Positions 47,831 to 58,882 are shown, numbered from the stretch's first letter. The stretch: 64,000 bases of DNA from Zerene cesonia (GCF_012273895.1 NC_052111.1:7068001-7132000); one strand, 5' to 3'. Notes: generated by a model not told the origin, from the sequence alone. Translations and numbers: made by a program.

Positions 47831-49335
47831 CCATCCTGCCATCCTAAGCCTCCCCAGGACGTCGTGTAAGTTTTTATCGAACTTAAATTTAAAAAGATCT
47901 TAGCTCCTACTTCTTACTTTTATATTAAAATGTACACTGTATGTTGAAAGTTCAAAAAAGGCTAAAAAAAAGACATAAGTATGCAATATTATTATCCAAT
48001 GCTACATTGTAAAACCATAAGTTTCTTATATTTACAATTTATCTCAGCATTCTTTGAACTTGACACCTTAGCTGGTGTCCACAATAACACAGAAACCTAT
48101 ATATGAGTACAATATGAATTATATAAAAACGAATATCAGATATCAAGTAATTAACCGTTATTCAATGTATTATAGACACCCGAAATAAAAGTAAAAATTT
48201 ATAAGTAAATACATTTCGATATTTAATTATCATTCTCCAATCCTTTCTGATTTTTAAATATCAACCTCCACTAGGTATATCTTTCCCAATATAAACTAGC
48301 ATTTACTTTGATTTAAATATGGATAAATATTAATATTGTCATTTGTCATTAAATGTTTTTTACTACTGACATTAGTAAAATTTAACAGACGTTTTCAAAA
48401 ACAAAGGAGGTTCCCACATATCATTATCCCATATATAAGTGGCAAGTGGCTAGTTAATTACCTATTTATATCTAATATGTATCTACACATTAACGACCGA
48501 CTATGTACTACACAAAAAATGGTCCAGGCTTTTACGGTGAAGCAATAATAAATGAAAAAAAATGTTTCCTTTCATAATATAAGGAGTCTATTATAGATAT
48601 ACCAAGCATATAAAGGAGTAATATATGCATACATATACAATATATATGGATCACTGTATCCTTACCTTTATAGATTTTCACGAAACCAGTTTTCTAAGTA
48701 TATTGACGCTCGTTCATTTCCTTGAATAGAAACTATATTTACATACATAATGTATTAAGTACTTACAATATAACGAGTAATAAACCTACCATTACTAGTT
48801 TATACTCGATTGAAATGGCAAAAGAAAAAGGTCACATTATCAATGTCTATAGTTATAAATATAGGTACTATAATATGGGGATACTTATATATATTAATAT
48901 TATAAATCCGAAAGTAAGCCTGTCTGTCTATCTGTCTTTTCTTCACGCTTAAACATACTTCAAAATATTACTAGTGGCACATGGGATGCGTCCTTCCTTG
49001 AATCAACTAGTAAAAAATTTCAACATCTTCAATGAACTATATAAAGATATTTCAAGTAAATATAAACATATACTATACCACCGTTAAACTACCATACATA
49101 CATACATTGGCATAATGAATTTTATTAATAAATCCAAATTTAAATAACAGGACCAAAATAGATACAACAGTTTAAAACAGAATATGTAATCATAGGAATT
49201 ATTGAATTTAAATATTGCATCTCAAATAAAAATCTCGATGTTTATTTATGGGAATTTAAATAGTATCAGTTCCTGGGGCCACTTTCTTAGGGGTTATAAC
49301 TCCAAAATTTTAAAAGACCGAAATTGTAAAACAAA
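47831..49335. other. AT-rich spacer with Helitron scrap
   Basis: No gene. Near 48891-48960, TTAATATTATAAATCCGAAAG followed by CCTGTCTGTCTATCTGTC is the 5' start of a Helitron type without a visible 3' end. Confidence 0.45.
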
Positions 49336-49520
49336 CTAGCTTCCCGCGACTCCGCCCGCATTGTACAATGGACCGCATGGTAAAACTTACCAAATTAAAT
49401 ACTAAAACCTTCCACTTGAACTCTATCTATCTATTAACAACACCGCATCAAAATCTTTCATCAAGATGTAAGAATACATAGGGACAGTCAGAAGCTACTT
49501 TGTTTTGTACTGAAAAAAAT
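49336..49520 (-). mobile_element. Helitron, type 7, with CTAG end
   Basis: Plus starts A|CTAGCTTCCCGCGACTCC, then GCATGGTAAAACTTACC, CTTCCACTTGAACTCTATC and ACATAGGGACAGTCAGAAGC. The last phrase recurs at 51170-51232. The GC-rich 3' hairpin is on minus. Confidence 0.55.
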
Positions 49521-49649
49521 ACACGAAAATAGAAATCCTCGAAATTCAGCACTATTATAAATGCTTTTCTTTATTAAATTATCATTATTGCATCAAATAA
49601 TATTCAGTCTAATTAGTATAAAATAATGCACCTTATGAAACACTCGTAT

Positions 49650-49745
49650 GTTGCGATTTCACGCCGATCTTTTGTGGGGGTGGTGTGGTACTGTCCCCGG
49701 TTCGAGCTGGCTCAATTCGTGCCGAACGTGCTCGACTCCCACTTT
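49650..49745 (-). mobile_element. Family B retroposon, 5' part only
   Basis: ATTTCACGCCGATCTTTTGTG, GTGGTACTGTCCCCGGTTCG and TTCGTGCCGAACGTGCTCGA correspond to the sense 5' end of family B. The A-tailed 3' part is absent, which is unusual for a 5'-truncating retroposon. Confidence 0.5.
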
Positions 49746-49764
49746 AATTTTACGGAACATTGAA

Positions 49765-50097
49765 TCTTACTATCCTATCCTATCCTATCCTCATCATCAT
49801 CATCATCATCATCAGCCCATATATGTTCCCACTGCTGGGACACAGGCCTCCTATGAGGGTTCAGGCCATAATCCACCACGCTGGCCAAGTGCGGGTTGGC
49901 AGATATCCTATCCTACTTCCTACTAATCCTACTAATATTGTTTGTTGCTCTTTCACGCAAAAACTACTAAACCGATTGCAATGAAACTTGGCACGTAGAT
50001 AGCTGGACAACTGGAATAACATAAAAGCTACCTTATCGTATCCCGATATTCCTATGGGATACGGACTTACGCGGGTGAAACCGCGGGGCGCAGCTAG
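49765..50097 (+). mobile_element. Helitron, type 1, interrupted by a SINE
   Basis: A TCCTA/TATCC array (about 49771-49790) is split by a SINE S1 fragment and resumes at 49906 (TCCTATCCTACTTCC). The element then runs ACTAATATTGTTTGTTGC, with about 30 bp of the usual 5' body deleted, to GGGGCGCAGCTAG at 50094-50097. The 3' hairpin is intact. It directly abuts the next Helitron. Confidence 0.8.
49791..49905 (-). mobile_element. SINE S1 fragment inside the Helitron
   Basis: Starts on plus with about seven CAT units (the tail on minus), followed by CAGCCCATATATGTTCCCAC, CACAGGCCTCCTATGAGGGT and GCCAAGTGCGGGTTGGCAGA. It stops well before the tRNA head, a normal 5' truncation. Insertion is into the pentamer array. 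Confidence 0.8.
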
Positions 50098-50297
50098 TCT
50101 TACTAATATTATAAATGCGAAAGTTTGTAAGGATGTGTGTGTGTTTGTTACTCTTTCACGCAAAAACTACTGAATTGATTGCAATGAAATTTGGTACGTA
50201 GACAGCTGGACAACTGGAATAACATATAGGCAACTTTTTATCCCGATATTCCTACGAGATGCGGACTTACGCGGGTGAAACCGCGAGGCGCAGCTTG
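50098..50297 (+). mobile_element. Helitron, type 1, second unit of a tandem pair
   Basis: Begins TCTTACTAATATTATAAATG with no spacer after the previous CTAG and ends GAGGCGCAGCTTG (CTTG for CTAG). The body is full length, about 200 bp, and close to the copy at 15492. Confidence 0.82.
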
Positions 50298-50624
50298 TTC
50301 TATATATGTGTATTATAAAATAGATCTTTCGTCAACCTCCAATTATATTCCTAATTAATTTCGTCTTCTTTTGTTATCATATCGTTTTTAAATATTGGCT
50401 GATGTTTATTTTTTTATTAAAATACTTAAGGTACTACCCAAAAAAGTTGTGTATTATTTGAAGCGTGTTAACAAATGTGTGTTTTTGTACCTTATTAATC
50501 TGATAATGTCTAAACAATATGGATGCATTAATAACAATACCCTAACGGGTACCTATCACAAGTCCGTGTGTGTAACATTTTTTTATTGTATTTTCTTGTG
50601 TTTGATTTTACGCGAGTATTATAC

Positions 50625-50778
50625 ATTTAGAAATTAAAAACTTTTTAACGGATTTTAAACGCGATTTATTCATTATATACAGTCTCCACGCTCGCGGTAA
50701 AGTGTTCGAAACGTCGGGTTAATAATATAATGAATAAATCGCGTTTAAAATCCGTTAAAAAGTTTTTAATTTCTAAAT
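50625..50778. repeat. Foldback element, perfect 54-bp inverted repeat
   Basis: Arms 50625-50678 and 50725-50778 are fully complementary (core AACGGATTTTAAACGCG) with a 46-nt loop. The right arm and loop match the right end of repeat D (37783-37828); the left arm is its inverted copy. The 80-codon frame ending at 50637 is unrelated. Confidence 0.85.
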
Positions 50779-51092
50779 TTTTTTATTGATTTAATTTACT
50801 TTTTATGCAATAAATAATAAATTTCATACTTTTACGCGCGTCAATTTCGTAAAAAATACCATAAAGTTTTTGCTTCTCGTAATAATTTGTATACATAGAT
50901 TATGTTTCAGTTTCCGAAAGCAATGAGACATTGAAAAAGTTTGGGTACATTATGAATAATCTTTTCAGGCAGACGGTTATTGAGCAATTGTATTAATTTT
51001 TTGTATTTAATAAACAGAAGGTTTTGTGGCGAAGCCACTGTTACTGTTTATTAAATTACAGTAGTTTAAAACATGTTATTATACATTTAAGC
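50779..51092. other. Spacer with a small hairpin
   Basis: Arms TTTAATAAACAG (51006-51017) and CTGTTTATTAAA (51044-51055) are perfect, with an inner TGGC-GAA-GCCA fold. No gene. Confidence 0.5.
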
Positions 51093-51232
51093 CCCCCTTT
51101 AATCACGGTATCTATAGAAAAAACCATCAAAACCGGCCTATAGTGTTAAAGATTAAAGCATACATGAGGACATAGGGGACCAACAGAGAAAGTCATTTTG
51201 TTTTATACTATGTAGTGATAGTCATCGTATAG
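51093..51232 (-). mobile_element. Helitron, type 7, end lost
   Basis: Shares GACATAGGGGACCAACAGAG and TTTTGTTTTATACTATGTAG with the 49336 element. The CTAG end is not present. Confidence 0.4.
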
Positions 51233-51560
51233 AAGTTTTGTTATTGGTCACGTTGCTGAAAATTTGTAAAAACGTGGAACAGAGGTATTAACATAACTAT
51301 GTCACGAGTTTGCGATTGTTTTATATCATCATAAATCACTAAATCATAAAACCGATCGACTGATCTGTTAGTTTCATCCGTTTTATGTCGTCTGGTGTCG
51401 AATGGCCCGTAAAAAGTAACGATAATTGAGAAATGTTAGTACTCATTTTATAAATTTGATAAATATTATTTTTATTTAAATAATTAAATCAAAGCTTCGC
51501 ACACATATAACTACTTTTCTTAAACTGGCTGTTTTCATTCAATTATTTACTGCATTCAAA

Positions 51561-51619
51561 ACCTTACACTATAATTTACTAGATACCGTGTACCTTACAC
51601 TATAATGTACTAGTACCTA
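51561..51619. repeat. 31-bp tandem duplication
   Basis: ACCTTACACTATAATTTACTAG at 51561 recurs as ACCTTACACTATAATGTACTAG at 51592, period 31 bp. Confidence 0.85.
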
Positions 51620-52054
51620 TCCTTTCAAGTTTTCATTTATTTATTCAACAAAAATCGGTATAAAATATAATACACAACTATTGTGAGCAAAAATTAAGTA
51701 AACAATAATTACAGTTCGCTAGGCGAGCTTAGTTCTTGTGTGTGGGACCATCGGTAGAGACAGAAAAAAGCCATAAAAAATTTCGTCCAAATAAAATTCA
51801 AATTGAAAGAAAAACCATTATTTATCTACATCTTCTTCAGTTTTAATTTCATCCAATGCATCATCTATTTTATCATCAAGAATCATACCAGAAGATGTTT
51901 TTCATTATTATATTTTAGTGCTTTTTCTTTCATCGGTTAATCAACCAATACTTAAAAATCGCTAATAATATAATCGATACATATATCGCTATTTAATTTT
52001 CTCGATTAAATAAAATGTTTCTGTTTTTAACAATTCACTGCTGCCAGTACAAGA
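51620..52054. other. AT-rich spacer, no gene seen
   Basis: Nothing recognised. Confidence 0.5.
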
Positions 52055-52200
52055 GATGGGTTGAAGGTGCGAGACGCGTTGACGTCACGCGAGGCCCGAG
52101 CGGCGTCTCAGGCCGCTAGCTTAAAAGCAGTAAGAACCGGCTTAAACTTTAAACTTCTATCCAAGCAATGGATGCTGCGCGCGCTTGGTCAACATCACAC
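52055..52200. promoter_or_regulatory. GC-rich patch with a CRE palindrome
   Basis: Contains GCGTTGACGTCACGCGAGG (exact TGACGTCA at 52080-52087) inside a dyad with arms GAGACGC and GCGTCTC, plus several further CpGs. The 63-codon forward frame over it has no motif. It could be a small promoter or enhancer, or an old GC-rich repeat; there is no TATA box or clear donor. Confidence 0.3.
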
Positions 52201-52728
52201 CATTCATTTATATATAATGTACACAAAAGCTCTGCTTATAAGTGTTACATAGGAAAACATACAATGTCAAATTTTCACATACTTTATTTTGAGTTTAGCC
52301 CCAAGACACGCTTAATTTAGCAGTAATAGTATGTACTATTTTATTTGCATATCTTGTTTAGAATCTATAAGATACAGAAAACTCTCTTAATGTATAACCT
52401 AATCAAACAAGAACTGCTCTCCATTAATCGTTTTATAAGAAAGATTTATTCATAAGAATTCCCAACAACGTTCTAGTCTAGTAATTGAGGAAACGTTATT
52501 TTAAAAATACATTACACACGATAGAATGCATCTATATAAGGATGTGATTAAAACATACTTCTTACGCATATTAATTTATTCACGCTTAATCTTAGGTCCA
52601 TATATTTTTTTAATGTTTATCTGATTAAGATTTGAGAAATGTACTTAATTCTTACCTCTACCAGTAATCAGTTAAGAACAGCTAATAGTAAAACGCATCA
52701 TTATCGCTCATTAATTAAGGTAGACTTT
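52201..52728. other. AT-rich spacer, no gene seen
   Basis: Nothing recognised. Confidence 0.5.
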
Positions 52729-52729
52729 T

Positions 52730-52965
52730 ACTGTGGGAGACGAGCAAGCTTCCGTTTCCTTACTCTTCCCAGTCTCATTCTTTGCCCCAGTCGTTATCCC
52801 TTACCCCTTAAATCCGATCCTTTCCTTATCCCTTATCCCTTAAATGCTGGCAGCTCATTTGCAGTGGCACTACCTCTGCGTTTGTGTAAGGACGGTGATG
52901 AACGCTTACCATCCGGTTAACCTTCAGCTCAGTTGCCTGCTATGTCATAGAAAAGAAACTTTGGT
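52730..52965 (+). mobile_element. A-tailed retroposon family B copy
   Basis: Sense plus: TCTTCCCAGTCTCATTC, repeated CTTATCCCTTA motifs, GGCAGCTCATTTGCAGTGGC, ACTACCTCTGCGTTTGTGTA, GATGAACGCTTACCATCCGG, TTGCCTGCTATGTCATAG, then an A-rich end. The frame across it is not a gene. Confidence 0.68.
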
Positions 52966-53040
52966 AGACTAGGCTTAAGAGATTTTGAGTGTCAGATGTT
53001 TAGATCCCCTGTAGATCGTTGCCGTTGAAGTAAGCACAGG

Positions 53041-53263
53041 TCATCAGCCCATACATGTTCCCACTGCTGGGACACAGGCCTCCTATGTGAGTGCAGGCCA
53101 TAATCCACCACGCTGGCCAAGTGCGGGTCGGCAGATGTCACATGTCGTCGAACTTTTGATTCTTGGACATGACGGTTTCCTCACGATGTGTTCCTTCACC
53201 GTTTTAAGCAGTGGTTTATTTATCCACATGTGCTGATAGACTGAAAATGTATTAAGGCACGGG
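53041..53263 (-). mobile_element. SINE S1, head-truncated
   Basis: TCATCAGCCCATACATGTTC, CACGCTGGCCAAGTGCGGGT, CTCACGATGTGTTCCTTCAC and TTTTAAGCAGTGG follow the S1 order. The tRNA-like head is missing. Confidence 0.78.
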
Positions 53264-54000
53264 TAATTGAAAGTATTTATATACTACTAACAACTTTTAT
53301 ACAAGATCGGGTCACTTATATTATACCAAATTATTTTATTCATTCCATAAATAAGAGACAGGGTAAACCGTGACACGTAACACGTGTTTTCGGAATCTTT
53401 TAACACTAAATAAAATTTAAAACGGCCATCCGGCGATTTTTTGTACAATTTGCGCGGAGTATTCCAGAAATATTCCATTCAATAATGCATACAAATATAA
53501 ATCTCATTTTACCATAATATGAAGGTCGTTTGGAATTTCAAATTTTCGCTGGAAAAAACAAGTCTACCGGTAAAAACTATCACTTTAACATATGAAGAGA
53601 CGTGCATAAACACATGATTATATGCATTTATGGCTGAATTTATTTTGATTATACCGTAATTTTCAATGACAATTTTGTCCTTCAGTACGATTGAATTAAC
53701 ACAGCTGTGTAAGGCATAACATGCATGAAGGCAGTACAACTGTGAACCAAAATTTATGGATATAGATTATGTAATTTTGGGTCTTCAGGCAGGACCAGAA
53801 CGGATGGTATAAATTCGTAACTAAAATCAGTGAGTCATCACACATAAACGGACATGGGGCTACATTTCATAGAATTCTATAGCAATAAAATATTTAATAA
53901 CAATTAATTTATAGCAGGCTCAAAGAGATGAAAAAGACATGTTAATTTGACGATAGTGTTTTTTTTTTCTTTTAATACGTAGATATTAAAATAATAATAT
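53264..54000. other. AT-rich spacer, two weak frames
   Basis: Reverse frames of 63 and 76 codons (53287-53478, 53509-53739) show no motif and are not called. Confidence 0.4.
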
Positions 54001-54008
54001 TCAACCTA

Positions 54009-54242
54009 TTATATATAACGCACAAAATATCGATCGATCGTTGATGTTTTTTTTTCACTATTGTATTTTATCACAACATCAAAGGGCTGTTTACTTATTT
54101 TTTCCGGTTGCGCAACACCCAAATCTCGTAGCGATAGCGACTTCGATTCCGGGGTTATCTCTATAACGCAATGCCATTGAAGGTTGTGACATAGTTTTCT
54201 TCGATAATCTATAAAGTGCTTCTCCAATTGTTGACGGGCCAC
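54009..54242 (-). CDS. Unrecognised protein-like frame, about 77 codons
   Basis: The frame is less A/T-driven than neighbours and rich in charged residues. It starts GTG (ARQQLEKHFIDYRR), not ATG, with an in-frame stop five codons upstream, so it is either an internal or last exon (acceptor-like GGATTTCAG ends at 54243, with a poor pyrimidine tract) or a remnant. The middle has ITPESKSLSLRDLGVAQPEK and the end has KKTSTIDRYF, which resembles a PCNA-binding PIP box (xxxIxxYF) without its usual Q. Followed by VRYI and stop. No family recognised; a transposon or pseudogene remnant is equally possible. Confidence 0.28.
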   Translation of the reverse strand: MARQQLEKHFIDYRRKLCHNLQWHCVIEITPESKSLSLRDLGVAQPEKISKQPFDVVIKYNSEKKTSTIDRYFVRYI

Positions 54243-55535
54243 TGAAATCCTGACTTATACCAAACTGTCCTCTATGCTTACGTGTTAAGAATCATTTTGT
54301 GTAAAACGTAATTTGAGTGCACATATGGTTTTTTGATACCATTTGATCGTATATCTTAAATACAGTGCTATAAGATTCAATTCATCTGTATTTATTTTTA
54401 TGTCGTTAGATACTTCATAACACAGTGTGTGCCTGCAATGACATAATCATAAAAGTGTAGGATGCTTCTAAAATTATCATCATCATTTTTTGGGTTAACA
54501 ATTTTTAACATGGACGTTAGAATGACTTATTTATTTACGTTTATCTGTTTATTGTTACAATGAACTAGTTGTCAGTATTAGTAATACTTCCTACTCGATT
54601 AATAACTCTAAACAGATGGCGTGCTAATTTTTCGAAATTGTAAAATTTATTATAAACGTTATTATAAAACCAGTATCTAATTAATTATTAATCAGCAGAA
54701 TGTCCCTTATATCTCAAACAAGCACAGTGTCTTCGCTTATGTACATAGGTTTCTGCCAAGGTAACTGGAGTTAACACAAAAAATGTCATAACAATTTTTT
54801 TAGATCTGAAGAGCATTTTCTGCTGAGAGTATAAATTTGAAGATTCTATAAGATGTATAGGAATGAGGTCTTAGCAAACATGTTTCGGTGTGATTAATTT
54901 TCTGGTGACTTATAATCTTTTTTTTAATTGTATAAGGTTTCATTTATATTAATGACTTAGGGAGAAGCTGGTGATTTCTCTCTGGCAAATTCTCTTGAGC
55001 TTAGCCTAAAACGGGTGGCACTTATTTAATTTTGTTGTAACTTAGCCTATAAAGTCTATGCCAATGTATGAAAGGATAAGAATTAATAAAATTCGAATAA
55101 ATAAAAAAGTCTTCTAATAATAACATTCTCTTACATTCAAACCATGTCAAATATATCACAAATTAGTGCATTTTCTCCTCTGTAACAGATCTAACTCAAA
55201 TTAAACCGGTTATCAGTCAAGAACAACTGAACTCTGCTATGAACAAATACATAAAATCCATTGCGTTAAATTTGGGTAACCTACATTAGAAAGAGAGAAT
55301 TGATAAGGCTGGGTTATCAATTTAATGTGGGCAACACCTAACGTAATGAGCATAAAATTTGTTGGCGCATTACTTATAAATAGAATATTTTATTAGTACA
55401 CAATATTAGCATTGACTTCCGCTATTTATATATTGGTATTTTAATTGTTTGGGAAAATTTTATATTTTTTATGTTTGGCGATAAAAGAAAAAAAATACTG
55501 ATGTCCTTTTCTTAGTCAGAAAAAGATCTATTACT
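54243..55535. other. AT-rich spacer, repeat E scrap
   Basis: No gene. TTCAATTCATCTGTATTTAT at about 54376-54428 is a short piece of repeat E. Confidence 0.45.
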
Positions 55536-55542
55536 ACAGATA

Positions 55543-55808
55543 ATCATCATCAGCCGAAAAATGTTCCTACAGCAGGGACACGGGCCTCTTTTAAGGGGTT
55601 CAGGTCATCCACCACCTTCGCCAAGTGGTTGGCAGATGTCATATTTCGTCGAATATTTCTTCGACATGCCGATTTCTTTACTATTTTTTCCTTCGTCGTT
55701 TTAAGCAGTGTTCGAGCATTTATTTCCTTCATTCGCATCCGGTTTCGAACCCCGCACTCTTCGCTTTTAAGTCCACGGTCTTAACCACTGAGCCATCGCC
55801 GCTCTAGC
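55543..55808 (-). mobile_element. tRNA-derived SINE S1, clear A and B boxes
   Basis: On minus: GGCGATGGCTCAGTGGTTAA with A-box TGGCTCAGTGG (plus 55785-55795) and B-box GGTTCGAAACC (plus 55741-55751). The body is shared with the other S1 copies and the tail is ATGATGAT on minus. Flanked by ACAGATA at 55536-55542 and 55809-55815, a likely 7-bp target-site duplication. The head is a SINE, not a tRNA gene. Confidence 0.85.
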
Positions 55809-55815
55809 ACAGATA

Positions 55816-56608
55816 GTACTCTTGTTTTTTAATTCGCAATCTATGTACATTATAAAAGAGCAATAACACTTAACATATATGAATCATGATAGTTTTTCTG
55901 GGAATTATTTATGAATAATATGTGAATAATGAAGATCAATAAGAAAATTCTATGCCATCAAATATCGCTATTATAATACGTACCGTGACGTCATTGCTTA
56001 TATGAGAAATGGTTTTACCCATACAATACACAAAATCATCTCACTGTGAATATAAAATTGCTATTTTACGTAATATTATTTACTTTTTATATCAATTGTA
56101 TACTGCGTTGAAGTAAGAAAGAAACATTATAATTGGCAAAATGCCAAAGACCAAAAACTTACCATAAACAAGACAAAATAAGGTATACAGAAAAAGAGGA
56201 AAATTAAATGAGAAAAATGAGACCAATTTAGTATATTGCTGTGTCAGATACAACACAGCATTGAGTTTTGATAGCCCTGAGGGTTGGAAAAACAGCTATA
56301 GATAATAAATAATTATTTCAATTAATGATACGTAAGCTTATCCCTCTTCCTACAATCGGCTGTAGTAAACAAACGTTCAACCACGGGACATAGCTAGCAT
56401 CAACGGTCACGTGTCAGTATGATATCCAATACATTTGCCCGATGTATATAATATTACGTAACATAATGCCAACTTTCAATGTCGACTACGCATAAGTATT
56501 GCATCCTCTTTGCGGCGTAATAATAAATCGTGAATAAATTATTTTTTAAAGATGATTCTCTTTTTAAAAACTCTCGACTGACGCGCTGTTCGAATGTGAT
56601 TCGTCAAA
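55816..56608. other. AT-rich spacer with a CRE palindrome
   Basis: TGACGTCA at 55986-55993. No gene or repeat recognised. Confidence 0.5.
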
Positions 56609-57035
56609 TCTTATACCTTTAAACGAGCAATTCTTGTATATATATATATATATATAATTGGAATCTCGGAATCGGCTCCAACGATTTTCATGAAATTTAG
56701 TATATAGAGGGTTTCGGGGGCGATAAATCGATCTAGCTAGGATTTTTTTTTAGAAAATGTCATATTCGTGTTTTATTCGTGTTTTTTTCTCCTGACATCT
56801 ATTGGTGAATAATAATACTATTTTGCTTCGTAGATAGCTCAACAACTGAAATAATGTCATATTCATGTTTTATTCGTGTTTTTTTTCCTGACATCTATTG
56901 GTGAATAATAATACTATTTTGCTTCGTAGATAGCTGGACAACTGAAATAACACATAGGCACTTTTTATACCGATATTCCTACGGGATACGGTTACGCAGC
57001 ACGCTTACGCGGTTTCAACCGCGGGTCACAGCTAG
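56609..57035 (+). mobile_element. Non-autonomous Helitron, type 8, with internal duplication
   Basis: Begins TCTTATACCTTTAAACGAGC after A and ends GCGGGTCACAGCTAG before T, with hairpin GCGGTTTCAACCGC. It contains a (TA)10 run at 56637-56656, GGAATCTCGGAATCGGCTCC, and a direct duplication of about 96 bp (56757-56853 and 56854-56950). The last 100 bp (GATATTCCTACGGGATACGG) are type 1-like. About 427 bp. Confidence 0.82.
56757..56950. repeat. Direct duplication, two units of about 96 bp
   Basis: Both units run from ATGTCATATTC through CTGACATCTATTGGTGAATA and TTGCTTCGTAGATAGCT to ACAACTGAAATAA. They differ at a few positions and by one base in a T-run. Confidence 0.9.
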
Positions 57036-58882
57036 TTAGTCATTAACAGACACTGTTTTTTTTATTTAAAACTAAATACTTACAAGAAGGCAGTATACTG
57101 CGTACTCACATTAAAATTTACGTCAATATTTCGTATAAAATTTCTAATATTATATATTGATGTTTAATAAAATTGACAATTGAAACTTTTCGTAGAATTT
57201 TATCAACATCGTGTTAAACAAATAAGGAAGAACATGCGTTGAATTTCTATATAACCCATATAATTAAAATTATATACAATATAGACAGCAGGAGCATAAC
57301 ATATTGGTAAGTGACATAATGATTTAGAAATAGAAACAATTCAATAAAGTTGCATTTAGTCAAACAAAATTTGAAAAAAAACAAAATAAATATGTATGAA
57401 TTCGAGAGTTCGGATTACTCGTAGCATAAAAATGGTATAAAATCTGATACGAATGAGAACCGCCTTCGATTTATGGAATTTCGGTTAAAAACAATACACG
57501 TTTAAGGCATATAATGTAATAAAATTAGTTTTAAAATTAAAATCAGTCATAGGTAGTAAACGTATTTAACTTTCATTCGAATCACATTATTTATCCTCCT
57601 AATTCATCCTCTTTGAATATATTTTTCGCAATGTCCATCTCCATTTATATAATCAAATTCGATTCAGTTGTTTACGACTGTGAAAATATACACTTGGACT
57701 TTATAATTTTACCGTTGATGCGAACATAGTTCTGTCTTACTGTGTTTCCCTTAAAAAACTATTTGTAGACGTATTTATAAAACAAAATCAATATAAAAAT
57801 ATATTAATTAGGCAATTCTGACTCCCGCAACTTTCTTCGATAATTAGAATGTTAATGGTCTCCGGACTCAGGCAAAAGCACAATCATTATCAATAACATT
57901 AAATAAAATAATAAACGGAGCCGATAAATAATACCCTCGCAACAGACCTCCACAGTTGCGGCTACAATTTTTCTTCAAACAAGTCCAACATAATGCTTCA
58001 TGACAAATAGATCCCAAGAATAATATACATTGTATATTTTAATATATAATTAAAGTGCATGCAATAGGCGTATTATTAGTGCGTAATAATTACACATTAC
58101 ACAGTGGGTGTGTTCATCTCGACTTTGACCGGTTACTCTGCATAATGACTGTGTGATGTCAGTTAAATGAATCACCAGCCTTACAAGGCCTGCGAATGAT
58201 GTTCGCAGAACATACGTTTACAGTATTTCATATATAGTTATTGGAGGACAACATAATTTTGTATGCCTTTGAAAAATGGGTGAAGCATGGCGTTCTGTTA
58301 AGTAGATTTATAGGCCCTTTTCATTAACTTCGACATATTGATGGGACGGTAGCGGATATTTAATGAGTAGATTAATCAACAATTTGCTAAATTCACTATA
58401 AGGGTGCACGTTAACTGTATTATTTACTTTTATCATTATTTATTGAGTCGGATTCTGATATATATAAACGGTCATTTATCAAGTTTCTTTTCTTATATTA
58501 TAAGTAATACTAGGCTTCAAGTAATTTCCCTCAAGCATGTCACAAATTGTTAATTTTATATTACTTTTAAATTTCACACAGATTGAACTGGTATAGTTTA
58601 TGGAATTTCGTGCTATAAGCTAATATTTGTAGGTATTTCAATCGACTAATGTACAAAATGACATTTCATATTTATCACGGTATCAGAAATATTAAAATAA
58701 CTAGAAATGCATTCACAATATTTATTAATTTTTTTTGCTTGCAACAGAAAGTCCTTTCAACAAATAAGAACGCATTTCATTATGACTATCGCAAACTTTT
58801 TAGCAGCATCCTTTCAGTTGTTATTTAACCCACCTTCTCTTTGAACTTTCTAAATTTAATGTACCTTATCTTATAACCTTTA
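57036..58882. other. AT-rich spacer, no gene seen
   Basis: Nothing recognised up to the duplicated gap flank at 58883. Confidence 0.5.

Noticed and set aside
55741..55804. tRNA gene on minus
   Set aside because: The same reasoning applies: it is the head of SINE S1, shared with the copy at 6822-7120 and followed by the S1 body.
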